The notes: generated by a model from the sequence alone, not told the origin. DNA of 17,752 nucleotides from an uncultured Allosphingosinicella sp. (GCA_934539295.1 CAKTCN010000048.1:1-17752); one strand, 5' to 3'; positions 1 to 8,920 are shown, numbered from the stretch's first letter. Made by a program: numbers and translations.

Positions 1-152
1 GCGTTCAGCCGCTCGGCATAGGGGCGCCCGGCCTCCGCCGCCATCTGCGCCCGGCGCAGCTTGGCCGCGGCGACCATCTTCATCGCCTTGGTGATCTTCT
101 GCGTCGACTTCACCGAGGTGATGCGGACCTTGAGGCTCTTGAGGCTGGGCAT
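1..152 (-). CDS. atpG: ATP synthase F1 gamma subunit, N-terminal part (gene runs off the window)
   Basis: First 50 codons of the gamma subunit, the central rotor shaft of F1 that turns inside the alpha3-beta3 ring and couples proton flow to ATP synthesis at the cytoplasmic membrane. The start reads [20 protein letters not shown] and continues with the [16 protein letters not shown] helix, which is diagnostic of this family. The ATG at 152 has an AAGGA-type ribosome site a few bases upstream. It follows atpA in the same direction after a 135-base gap filled with hairpins. The order atpH-atpA-atpG is the usual alphaproteobacterial one; atpD and atpC are expected to the left of the window. The 3' part is not visible. 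Confidence 0.96.
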   Translation of the reverse strand, partial: MPSLKSLKVRITSVKSTQKITKAMKMVAAAKLRRAQMAAEAGRPYAERLN

Positions 153-167
153 CTCGTCCTTCTCATC

Positions 168-185
168 CCTCTCCCGCAAGAGAGG
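168..185 (-). terminator. small hairpin in the atpA-atpG gap
   Basis: CCTCTC and GAGAGG form a 6-bp stem around a 6-base loop, 16 bases upstream of the atpG start. There is no T-tract. It shares the CCTCTCCC core with the hairpin at 261-280, so both may belong to one family of short intergenic repeats. It more likely affects RNA processing or stability than stops transcription, because it lies inside an essential operon. Confidence 0.35.
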
Positions 186-225
186 ATACGCAGACCTGGC
201 AGCTACCTGCCCAGTCGAAGTTGGT

Positions 226-254
226 GAGGCTCTTCAGCGGCGAAGAAGAGCCTC
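226..254 (-). terminator. 10-bp hairpin in the atpA-atpG gap
   Basis: GAGGCTCTTC (226-235) pairs perfectly with GAAGAGCCTC (245-254) around a 9-base loop. It lies 33 bases downstream of the atpA stop. No T-tract follows, so classic intrinsic termination is unlikely. A role in mRNA end protection or in tuning the atpA to atpG ratio is plausible but inferred. Confidence 0.45.
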
Positions 255-260
255 TCCCAA

Positions 261-280
261 CCCTCTCCCGAAGGAGAGGG
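261..280 (-). terminator. UUCG-tetraloop hairpin just after atpA
   Basis: Read on the minus strand, CCCTCTCC and GGAGAGGG form an 8-bp stem closed by TTCG with a C-G closing pair, the very stable C(UUCG)G class. It begins 7 bases after the atpA stop. There is no T-tract. It probably stabilises or punctuates the operon mRNA; full termination would cut off atpG. Confidence 0.5.
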
Positions 281-287
281 CTTCAGC

Positions 288-2374
<2,087 letters not shown>

Positions 2375-2405
2375 GCGCGAAATCACTCCCAGATCGGATA
2401 TTTAC

Positions 2406-2442
2406 CCCATGAAAAAGGGAGCGCCGGCGCGCTCCTCATGGG
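2406..2442 (-). promoter_or_regulatory. long bulged hairpin in the atp operon leader
   Basis: The inner stem GGAGCGC (2429-2435, minus strand) pairs with GCGCTCC (2418-2424) around a 4-base loop. The outer stem CCCATGA/TCATGGG (2436-2442 with 2406-2412) is also perfect. Between them on the 3' side is a 5-base T-rich bulge. The inner stem followed by CTTTTTC looks like an intrinsic terminator, but the outer stem would take part of that T-run into a helix. It lies 31 bases before the atpH start. It may attenuate the operon, stop read-through from upstream, or protect the 5' end. Confidence 0.5.
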
Positions 2443-2450
2443 TCGCGCGG

Positions 2451-2479
2451 CCACTAGCAGGGGTGAGCAGGGGATGCAA
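2451..2479 (-). promoter_or_regulatory. possible atp operon promoter
   Basis: On the minus strand TTGCAT (2474-2479), a 17-base spacer and TAGTGG (2451-2456) stand in promoter-like spacing upstream of the leader hairpin. The -10 match is poor. Offered only because the region must hold a promoter and this is the best-spaced pair I see. Confidence 0.2.
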
Positions 2480-2542
2480 GGCGGTGAGTCGGCGTGAAGA
2501 ACGCAGCGCGAGGGGAGCGAGCGCGAACCCTCCTTGCACCTT

Positions 2543-2567
2543 GTTCCCGGTTTTGAACGCAAGGTTC
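2543..2567 (+). promoter_or_regulatory. GTTC/GAAC half-site cluster upstream of ada
   Basis: GTTC at 2543, GAAC at 2555 and GTTC at 2564 stand just upstream of ada. The last two form the inverted pair GAACGCAAGGTTC, and the two GTTC copies are 21 bases apart, about two helical turns. The alphaproteobacterial LexA box is GTTC-N7-GTTC, and this spacing does not match it. The cluster is a candidate operator for Ada itself or another damage regulator. Confidence 0.3.
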
Positions 2568-2606
2568 GGGATGTCCGATGCCGGGCAAAGGACTAATGGG
2601 GAAGGC

Positions 2607-3632
2607 ATGACGGTTTCTATCCCTCACGACGAAGCCTGGGCGGCGGTGTTGCGGCGCGATCGTGCCTTTGACGGCCGCTTTGTTACGTGCGTGCTGACTA
2701 CCGGCATATATTGCCGCCCGTCCTGCGCTGCGCGGCATCCCCGACGCGAGAATGTGCGCTTCCTTGCGAACGGGGAAGAGGCGCGCCCCGCGGGCCTGCG
2801 ACCGTGCCTGCGATGCCTGCCGGACGACGTCACACGGGAAGCGGAGGCAATGGCACGAATATTCGCGCTGCTGGCGGATGAGGAGTTTCCAGCCTTGTCC
2901 GAGCTTGCCCGGCGGGTCGGCTATTCGGCGCATCATCTCCATCGATTGTTCAAGCGCGCCACCGGGGTCACGCCCGCCGCTTATGCACGGGCGAAGCGGG
3001 CAGAGCGATTAGCACGAAGCCTGGAAGGAGAAGGACGCGTGACCGACGCCATTTATGAGGCCGGCTATTCGGGACCGACACGTTTCTATGATGATGCCAG
3101 GGGGAGGCTGGGCATGACGCCATCGGCTTGGCGCGCGGGCGGCAAAGGCGAGACGATCCGCTGGGCGACGGCAGAGACGTTTCTGGGGACCATGCTGGTG
3201 GCGGCCACGGACAAAGGCATCTGCCGCCTTTCCTTCGACGAGGGCGAGGAGGAATTGCAGCGGCGCTTCCCGCAGGCGAAGATCGAGCCCGGCGGGGCGG
3301 CGATGGCCGACCTGCTGCAACGAACGGTGGCGGCGGTGAACGCACCAGGGCGGCCGCACGACCTTCCGGTCGACGTGCGTGGAACCGCCTTTCAGGAGGC
3401 AGTGTGGCGCGAACTCAGCCGTATCCCGCCGGGCGAATCGCTGAGCTACACGGCGCTGGCGGCACGGGCGGGTAAGCCGGGCGCGGCGAGGGCGGCGGGC
3501 AGCGCGTGCGGGGCCAATAAAGTGGCGGTGCTCATTCCCTGCCATCGTGCACGGCGCGGCGACGGATCGCCGGGCGGCTTTGCCTATGGACTGGAGCGCA
3601 AGGCTGCGCTGGTGGAGCGGGAGCAGGGCTGA
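2607..3632 (+). CDS. ada: bifunctional Ada: DNA methylphosphotriester/O6-methylguanine transferase and transcription activator
   Basis: Suicide repair protein that takes methyl groups from phosphotriesters and O6-methylguanine and, once methylated, activates the adaptive response. Three parts are visible in 341 residues. The N-terminal zinc domain has Cys36, Cys40, Cys67 and Cys70 (YCRPSC...RPCLRC), with Cys36 as the expected methyl acceptor. An AraC-type helix-turn-helix region spans about 75-172. The C-terminal methyltransferase carries IPCHR with Cys312. I chose ATG 2607 because GGGGAAGG precedes it and Trp11 falls near its position in E. coli Ada; an in-frame ATG at 2571 would add 12 residues. 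It ends 4 bases from the convergent gene at 3637, with no obvious terminator. Confidence 0.95.
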   Translation: MTVSIPHDEAWAAVLRRDRAFDGRFVTCVLTTGIYCRPSCAARHPRRENVRFLANGEEARPAGLRPCLRCLPDDVTREAEAMARIFALLADEEFPALSELARRVGYSAHHLHRLFKRATGVTPAAYARAKRAERLARSLEGEGRVTDAIYEAGYSGPTRFYDDARGRLGMTPSAWRAGGKGETIRWATAETFLGTMLVAATDKGICRLSFDEGEEELQRRFPQAKIEPGGAAMADLLQRTVAAVNAPGRPHDLPVDVRGTAFQEAVWRELSRIPPGESLSYTALAARAGKPGAARAAGSACGANKVAVLIPCHRARRGDGSPGGFAYGLERKAALVEREQG

Positions 3633-3636
3633 GAGG

Positions 3637-4839
3637 TCAGGATTCGTCCGCCTGGTCGCGGCCGCGATTGAGCCTACGCTTCGCTTCCTCGGTGTTGCCG
3701 GCATCGAGCAGGCCGAGGATGTCGCGGGCCGCATCGGCCAGGAAGCCGCCATGCGGGTCCTGCGCGATCGGGCCGAGGGCTTGGCGGGTGCCCTCTACGT
3801 TGCCGTCCATGATCAGCGACTGGGCCACCTGCATACGCAGGCCAAGATCCTCCGGGGCAAGATTGTAGGCGTAGAGCAGGGCATCCTTGACGCTGCGTCC
3901 CGGCTCCACGCCCTGCTGCAGATAGCTGCGATAGATGAGGATCATGGGCTCGGGATCGTCCGGGTCGGCCCGATTGGCCTTGAGCAGCCAGGACCGGGCT
4001 TCGCGCAGGACCTGCGGATCGGCGCCGCGACCGGCAATGGCGAGGCGCGCGCGGCCCTTGTAGATGAGCGAATCCATATGGTCGGCATCCGCGGCCAGTG
4101 CCCGGTCGGCCGCCGCCTGGGCATCCTTGTAATTGCCGGCATCATATTCCGCCTCGGCCAGCGTCGCCTGCACCGCCGGATCGGACGGGAAGGGTGCTGC
4201 AGCCTTGCGCATTTCTGGCAGCAGCGCGAGCGCCTGCTCCCGGTCCACGCCGCGGCGCGAGCGCATTTTGAGGTCCATCACGGCATCTTCCCCCGGGCCG
4301 AGTTGACGCATGGCAATCTCGGGCTTGGGAAGCTTGTCTGCCGTGACGCGATAGTAAGTAAGCTGCCGCCGGCGCAGATAGGCGCGCAGATCCTTCTCCA
4401 AGGTATCGAGGTTGCCGAAAGCCGCCGAGGCTTCCTTCACGCTTTTGCCGTCGAGGAAGTCGCTAAGATAGGTCTTGAACTGCCCCTGGCGCGAGGGTTC
4501 GAAAGTCAGGTAGTGGACCAGCAACCAGCCGCGCGCGTAGAGGGCACTGCGCTGATCGTCGTTCAGCTTTTCGCCGGAATAGCCGAGCAGCTTGGCCACC
4601 GGCATAGCCCGTTCCAGGTTCAACAGCGTATAGGCGCGGTGGTTGCCAGGAGTGCCGAGTCCGACTGCGCCGTCGGGGTCGAACTTCGCAGTGGAACGGA
4701 ATTCGGCGAAGCCCTCGCTGAACCAGGCGGGGTCCGTTTTACCAGAACCCGCATCCGTGCCCTCGTGCTCTCGCGACGCGACCAGTCGACAGTGGCGTTG
4801 GCGCGCACCCACTGGCACTGCAACTATGTCGCGTGGCAA
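3637..4839 (-). pseudogene. 5'-truncated DUF1570/TPR-type protein (peptidase-MA-like remnant)
   Basis: The readable protein begins convincingly at about 4731 (PAWFSEGFAEF, with W at 4725) and runs about 365 residues to a normal-looking end at 3637. WFSEGFAEF resembles the downstream zinc-ligand segment of DUF1570/peptidase-MA proteins. Tetratricopeptide-like helices follow (for example AEYDAGNYKDAQAAADRALA). The upstream HExxH-containing half and the signal peptide expected in this family are missing. The open frame runs on to an ATG at 4839, but those residues are unlike the family and overlap the plus-strand gene at 4792. I read this as a gene cut by a DNA rearrangement near 4731-4792. The family assignment is from memory of motifs. 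Convergent with ada, 4 bases apart. Confidence 0.65.
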
Positions 4840-5007
4840 CGTGAAGGCGACCTGTGGCTGATCCCGCAGGTCGGCGGAGGACCCTTCTTCCGGGTCAGCG
4901 GCTGGGGGCTGATCATGGAAGCCCTGCCGCCATTCGCCTCTATGGATGAGCGCGCCCGCTTCATCATCCGCGCTGAGCGTGCCGCCATTTTCGCCGGGGA
5001 GATGTGA
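4792..5007 (+). CDS. small protein of unknown function, first of a three-gene set
   Basis: About 71 residues rich in Trp and aromatic residues (HWHCNYVAWQREGDLWLIPQ near the start, then RVSGWGLIMEALPPF and an Arg/Glu-rich end). The open frame extends far upstream, but that part is antisense to the truncated gene, so I start at GTG 4792; TTG 4798 is an alternative. The true 5' end may have been lost in the same rearrangement that cut the neighbour. The stop is followed after 2 bases by the next start (TGATCATG at 5005-5012). No family recognised. Confidence 0.5.
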   Translation: MALARTHWHCNYVAWQREGDLWLIPQVGGGPFFRVSGWGLIMEALPPFASMDERARFIIRAERAAIFAGEM

Positions 5008-5009
5008 TC

Positions 5010-5626
5010 ATGAGCAACCGCAACAAGTTCCGGCATCCCGCCAAGGCGCTTGCTCATCCCCTTGGCAGCCCTGCCGAGCTCAGGCAGTTCACGAACGGGG
5101 GCGGCGTCTATTCCGACTTCAGCTTCACCCGTTATTGGTGGGAGGGAGAGGGACCTCGTTCCGGCATCAAGCCGGTCGTCCAGAGGAAGTTGACGCCGGG
5201 GGATGACCCTCGGTTCGGCAAGGCCGCCAAATGGGAGGTGCTGATCCCTGACAAAGCGCCGAGCGAGTTCGCCGATATCGACCGGCTCCTCGATCGGTTC
5301 GATGCCATGCTCCCTCCGTTCGAGCGACACGCGCTCGTCCAGGTGAAGATCATCCTTGATCCCCAGCAATCCTGGGTAGCCGGTTATGAACGGGTACGAT
5401 CTTACGTACGGGCTATTTCCTGCCTGAGGCGCACCCTGTCGTGCTCGTCGCCCATGTGCCGGGCGTCGCTGGCGCCATGAACCGCAGTCATGTCCATGCC
5501 ATGGTGCTCAGCCGCGCGCTCACCATCAACGGGATGGGCAGCGTCAATCACCGGCTCTGCTCCGATCTTGGCCACACGGACGCATGGGAAGCCTGGCAGG
5601 CGTCCCTCGCGCAGCAGGAGGCCTGA
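5010..5626 (+). pseudogene. MobA/MobL-like (HxH-motif) protein, frameshifted
   Basis: Starts at ATG 5010 (MSNRNKFRHPAKALAHPLGS) with GGGGAG upstream. The first frame is sensible to about 5400 (FERHALVQVKIILDPQQSWV). It then reads nonsense and stops at 5480, while the frame one base back continues with GYFLPEAHPVVLVAHVPG and NRSHVHAMVLSRAL to a stop at 5626. The join lies near 5400-5411 and equals a one-base deletion (or a two-base insertion). Joined, the product is about 205 residues. The HVH pair (codons 5489 and 5495) after hydrophobic strands resembles the HUH metal site of MobA/MobL relaxases, but I see no clear catalytic tyrosine motif. It could be a relaxase relative, a remnant, or a sequencing error in an intact gene. 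Confidence 0.5.
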
Positions 5627-5628
5627 TC

Positions 5629-6138
5629 ATGGCAGGATCCTTTTTCACCGGGCGGGTGCCCGAGGATCCGGCTCGTGCCCTTGCTTCACAGGGGAGCGAG
5701 CGCATCGAGCAGATACAGGCGATCATCGATCGGGCGCGTGCCAAGATCGAGTCGGACGAGGTTGTGCCGGAGGTTGATCTGCAGGCGACCGTTAGACCCG
5801 CTTACAGCTGGGAGGTGGACCATGACCCACCTCCCGATGCGCCCGCGACCGTGTGGCTCGGAACGGTGGAGGATTTCGCCACCGGCGAGGGGTACAGCGT
5901 CTATTTCTATGCGACGTTGGCAACGAGCGAGCAGGCCTTCAGGCGTGTCATGGCGCGGGAACTTGGGCGCGAGCTTGCGCACCGGGCGACAGTCCAGGCG
6001 GCCGCGGATGGGCCTCCGCCCTTAGCCGCCATGTTTATGTCGCCGGGCTTGCAGACGCAGCTTGAGCGGTTCGACACCCGCCGCGGCCGGCGGTCTTCTC
6101 GTTCGTGGCGAGGCACTACGCGAAATACTCGTGAATGA
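5629..6138 (+). CDS. protein of unknown function, third of the TGATCATG-linked set
   Basis: 169 residues from ATG 5629, preceded by GGAGG and 2 bases after the previous stop. It opens with FFTGRVPEDPARALASQGSE, has a charged helical stretch (ERIEQIQAIIDRARAKIES), then a probable globular domain (ATVWLGTVEDFATGEGYSVY). The last 20 or so residues are Arg/Ser/Thr-rich and look out of frame: shifting the frame near 6075 gives PAVFSFVARHYAKYS ending at 6134, which is more protein-like, so a second frameshift is possible. No family recognised. Tight spacing implies co-translation with the HxH gene. Confidence 0.55.
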   Translation: MAGSFFTGRVPEDPARALASQGSERIEQIQAIIDRARAKIESDEVVPEVDLQATVRPAYSWEVDHDPPPDAPATVWLGTVEDFATGEGYSVYFYATLATSEQAFRRVMARELGRELAHRATVQAAADGPPPLAAMFMSPGLQTQLERFDTRRGRRSSRSWRGTTRNTRE

Positions 6139-6148
6139 CTGCTGCCGC

Positions 6149-6164
6149 GGCGCAATTTTGCGCC
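6149..6164 (+). terminator. inverted repeat after the three-gene set
   Basis: GGCGCAATTTTGCGCC is a perfect 16-base inverted repeat 10 bases after the stop of the preceding gene. As RNA it gives a 6-bp stem with a 4-base loop. No T-tract follows, so it is a weak terminator candidate or a protein-binding site. Confidence 0.35.
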
Positions 6165-6171
6165 TTGACAC

Positions 6172-6194
6172 TGTGCCAATGAATTGTGCCAATG
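6172..6194. repeat. 10-base direct repeat, period 13
   Basis: TGTGCCAATG occurs at 6172-6181 and again at 6185-6194, separated by three bases. Confidence 0.6.
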
Positions 6195-6251
6195 GGCTGT
6201 GCAGGGCGTTATTTCACGTCAGCAAAATCAAGCACTTAGCTGTGCGGTTTC

Positions 6252-6338
6252 TTAGCTGGGACTCCTGCCGCCCCAGCCAAGCACATCCGCCGACCCAGCC
6301 AATAACGGCCTATGGAAGATTGCAGGCGGTTAGCTGGG
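6252..6338. repeat. four copies of TTRGCTGGG in both orientations
   Basis: TTAGCTGGG occurs at 6252-6260 and 6330-6338. Its inverted variant CCCAGCCAA occurs at 6272-6280 and 6294-6302. The first pair could fold into an imperfect hairpin. Confidence 0.6.
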
Positions 6339-6480
6339 GGCTGCGCTCACCGCTGTGACGGGGGGCTGGTCGCGATGCTGAATAGTCGAATTGGGCGGAC
6401 GTCCTTTCTGGACCTTGAGCTTCGAGGGCCTGAAGGTGCTCGATCGAAGGTTCGACAGACCTCCAATAAGCCGCTGCGAT

Positions 6481-6594
6481 GCTGCCATCGAGGTCGGATT
6501 CGACCGCTTACTCCGTCACTTGATCCAGCTGCGCGTGTCCCAGATCAATGGGTGTGCATTCTGCAATAAGATGCACATCCCAAGTGCCTCCGCA
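6481..6594 (+). pseudogene. AhpD-like / carboxymuconolactone decarboxylase family remnant
   Basis: One plus-strand frame reads LIQLRVSQINGCAFCNKMH (6523-6576). This matches the CxxCxxxH active-site core of AhpD-like CMD proteins, with Cys at 6553 and 6562 and His at 6574. Only a short upstream helix (EVGFDRLLRH) is recognisable. Downstream the frame dissolves, and neither a sensible start nor the C-terminal half remains. It is the only recognisable coding trace in this 744-base stretch. Confidence 0.7.
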
Positions 6595-6882
6595 CGCACG
6601 TCATGGATTAGCTTGCGCAAGGGTCCCCCAAGTAGAGCTTGTTCTCAAGCAGGAAGGCAATTCGTTCGGAACGGGTGCGGAAGAAAGCTGTCGCGTGAAA
6701 GGTTGCCACCTGCCGTTGTCTTCGTTTCAAGGTCTCTACGCCTGTTCTGGGCGTGACGCTGATCGCGGGTATGGCGATGACCGTCATCGGGTTTGTAAGG
6801 GTGCGCGCCGATACGATGTGCTAGTTGAACTATGGTTTAGCCGGGTTCGCGGACCCTGATAGAGGATCATCGACCACGCGCT

Positions 6883-8169
6883 TCATCCGAAGACGAAGTC
6901 CTGAGCTCCGAAGGCGGCTGCATCGCCGTTCATTTCGATCGTGAGCATGCCTCCAAGGCTGGTGATCGCGGTCAGGAGCACACGTCCGGTGGGTAGATCT
7001 TCCACGAAGACAGATCCGGGGCTGCGCCCTGCTTCGTAACGATCTATGCCAAGGTTCTGAAATACGATCAGATCCTCGCCATCTTTGAAGTCCAGGATGA
7101 GATCCGTACCGTCGAGGGCTGCCGCACCCTTGTAGACGAACCTGTCGGCTCCGTAGCTACCGCTCAGAAGATCAGCGCCCTCGTCACCGTAGATAAGATC
7201 GTCTCCTTCACCGCCGAACAGCCAATCGTCGCCAGCGCCGCCATACATCCGGTCGTGGTCATTGAAGACATAGTCGAGCGGAATGCCCGGATACTGTTCC
7301 GAGTTACCGTAGAGGCGATCCGATCCCTCACCTCCGAGGATCAGGTCGTCGCCCCAACCCCCTTCGACGACGTCTGTGCCTCCCTCGCCGGAAACAACGT
7401 CATTGCCCTCATCGCCATAGATATAATCGACATCGTCGCCGCCATAAACGTGATCGATACCCAATCCGCCGAGGAGGCGGTCGCGACCTGCCTGACCGTA
7501 GATGGTGTCCATGCCAGCGCCGCCTGCACCTACATCGCCCCCGGCGCCGCCGTAGATCGTGTCATTTCCATCCTCGCCGTAGATGAGATCTGCGCTGGTC
7601 ATGTAGCCATAGCCAAAATCATCGCCGTAAAGGGTGTCGTCCCCTCCGCCGCCGTACAGACGGTCCTGATCGACGCCGCCGAAGATCAGGTCGTCGCCCT
7701 TGCCGCCCCGCAACGTGTCCCGACCGGCGCCGCTGATGATTATATCGTTTCCCTTGTCGCCCTCGATCGTGACGTCGAGGCCGTAATTCCACCCGGCGGA
7801 CCCGTGTGCGGACAGGTCGATGAAATCGTCTCCGTCGCCTAGCTGGAAATGTTCGATCCCCTTGACGGCGCCGACGCCGCCGGAGGCGCTTCCATTATTG
7901 AAAAAGATCGCATCATTCTTGTTCGATCCCTTCAAGACGTCATAGCCAGCATCTCCGACGAGGACATCGAGGGAGACATTGAGATCTCTGACCTCGACAT
8001 CAAAGAACGAGCCGTCACCAAGGCGTAAAGAGGTCGTCCAATTCAGTTCCGGCAGAAAGAGGTCAGAGTAGAAGTCGTTCTGATCGGACGTCCTTGTGAA
8101 GGCAAAGAAGGTGTCGTCTTGCGCAGAGCCAAGCCGCCTTTGGCCATTCAGAACATTGTACAGGTTCAT
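6883..8169 (-). CDS. RTX (hemolysin-type calcium-binding repeat) secreted protein
   Basis: 428 residues from ATG 8169, chosen because GGAGGA lies 8 bases upstream; the frame is open to 8226 without a ribosome site. There is no Sec signal peptide. Residues 137-342 hold GGxGxDxLx nonapeptides in three blocks (about 137-183, 199-289 and 310-342), broken by two inserts (DDFGYGYMTSADL and SEQYPGIPLDYVFNDH). These form a calcium-bound parallel beta-roll. The C-terminus (DRFVYKG, then GTDLILDFKDGEDLIVF) is the serralysin/RTX type I secretion region. No protease, lipase or other catalytic motif is seen in residues 1-136, so its role may be adhesive or structural. No ABC exporter, membrane-fusion protein or TolC lies nearby. 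Confidence 0.9.
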   Translation of the reverse strand: MNLYNVLNGQRRLGSAQDDTFFAFTRTSDQNDFYSDLFLPELNWTTSLRLGDGSFFDVEVRDLNVSLDVLVGDAGYDVLKGSNKNDAIFFNNGSASGGVGAVKGIEHFQLGDGDDFIDLSAHGSAGWNYGLDVTIEGDKGNDIIISGAGRDTLRGGKGDDLIFGGVDQDRLYGGGGDDTLYGDDFGYGYMTSADLIYGEDGNDTIYGGAGGDVGAGGAGMDTIYGQAGRDRLLGGLGIDHVYGGDDVDYIYGDEGNDVVSGEGGTDVVEGGWGDDLILGGEGSDRLYGNSEQYPGIPLDYVFNDHDRMYGGAGDDWLFGGEGDDLIYGDEGADLLSGSYGADRFVYKGAAALDGTDLILDFKDGEDLIVFQNLGIDRYEAGRSPGSVFVEDLPTGRVLLTAITSLGGMLTIEMNGDAAAFGAQDFVFG

Positions 8170-8400
8170 GCCGGATCTCCTCCATCCAACATGAGATATC
8201 CCACGTTCACGTCCTGCGACACTCAACGGGCAGTCAGCGGAAGCTATATTACGGGCTAGTCCGCCCCTCGCCGATCGGTTATCGCGCGCAGACCGGGACG
8301 CTGCATTCTGCAGGCCGCTCTTTTCCGCCGAACGGCGCCTGCGAAGGTGGTGGGCGACCGCAAACGATCGTCACTCAACTTCGCCGTGGAAGGCTCAGTC

Positions 8401-8420
8401 GCATAAAGCCTCGCTTATGC
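8401..8420 (-). terminator. hairpin downstream of the cupin gene
   Basis: GCATAA (8401-8406) and TTATGC (8415-8420) pair. With one bulged base the stem extends to 8 bp. It starts 26 bases after the cupin stop on the minus strand. No T-tract. Confidence 0.35.
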
Positions 8421-8446
8421 CGTAGCTCAACCGCCGGAAGCGTGGC

Positions 8447-8920
8447 TCAATACAGCGGCGGTCCAACAACGTAGGTCCCGTGGCGCGCGGCGATATCGAT
8501 GATGGCGGGCATGTCCCGGCCGAACCATTGCCGGAACATCTCGTCGATCCCTCCCGGTGTGAACATCGCGAAGAAGCGGACGTGCGTGCTCGAGGTGTTG
8601 CACCAGCCATGGGCCATGCCGGGTGGCACAGACACGCTGTTGCCGGGTTCGGCGGTCACGATGCTGCCGTTGAGAGAAAGGGTGAGGGTGCCGCTCAGGA
8701 TCAGGAAGAGCTCATGTTCCCGATGCACGTGGATTGGGGTGGCTACTCCCGGCGCTGCCAGAGATTCCACGAGTGAGAAGGCACCATCGACGGCTCTGGC
8801 CGGAACATGGATCGCCATGCGTTCGCCCGGGATCGTTTCGAACCAGTCGAGGTCGGTCGATTGGCTTGGCAGCTGTCCGGGGGAGGGAAGGGTAGATGCC
8901 GGATCGAAAGGCAAAATCAT
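8447..8920 (-). CDS. small single-domain cupin protein
   Basis: 157 residues from ATG 8920, with GGAG upstream; the open frame extends to 9142 but would overlap the AraC gene. Both cupin motifs are present. Motif 1 has His64, His66, Glu70 and Gly77 (IHVHREHELFLILSG). Motif 2 is PPGMAHGWCN with His104. The two histidines, the glutamate and His104 form a complete metal site. The fold covers oxygenases, isomerases and sensor-like proteins, so the substrate cannot be told. Segments such as FDPASTLPSP and PGGIDEMFRQWFGRD are shared with quercetinase-like cupins in general character only. It lies 106 bases downstream of a same-strand AraC-type regulator. Confidence 0.88.
   Translation of the reverse strand: MILPFDPASTLPSPGQLPSQSTDLDWFETIPGERMAIHVPARAVDGAFSLVESLAAPGVATPIHVHREHELFLILSGTLTLSLNGSIVTAEPGNSVSVPPGMAHGWCNTSSTHVRFFAMFTPGGIDEMFRQWFGRDMPAIIDIAARHGTYVVGPPLY

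Larger units (their letters stand above)
6139..6882. other. gene-poor stretch with decayed coding remnant and short repeats
   Basis: No intact gene in 744 bases. Contents are a 16-base inverted repeat (6149-6164), a 10-base direct repeat (6172-6194), four TTRGCTGGG motifs (6252-6338) and a broken AhpD-like segment (about 6481-6594). The rest shows only short frames. Base composition looks less GC-rich than the neighbouring genes, judged by eye. Confidence 0.6.

Noticed and set aside
3547..4791. Long plus-strand frame leading into the gene at 4792
   Set aside because: Up to about 4790 it is antisense to the TPR-type gene, so only the end is plausible as coding.
6252..6338. TTRGCTGGG cluster as a CRISPR array
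   Set aside because: Units are nine bases, in both orientations and unevenly spaced; no array architecture and no cas genes.
6704..6830. Short plus-strand frame with a hydrophobic stretch (VLGVTLIAGMAMTVIGFV)
   Set aside because: No start with a ribosome site, about 40 codons, in decayed DNA. A single hydrophobic run is not enough.
7255..7842. 195-codon plus-strand frame
   Set aside because: Mirror of the RTX repeats on the opposite strand.
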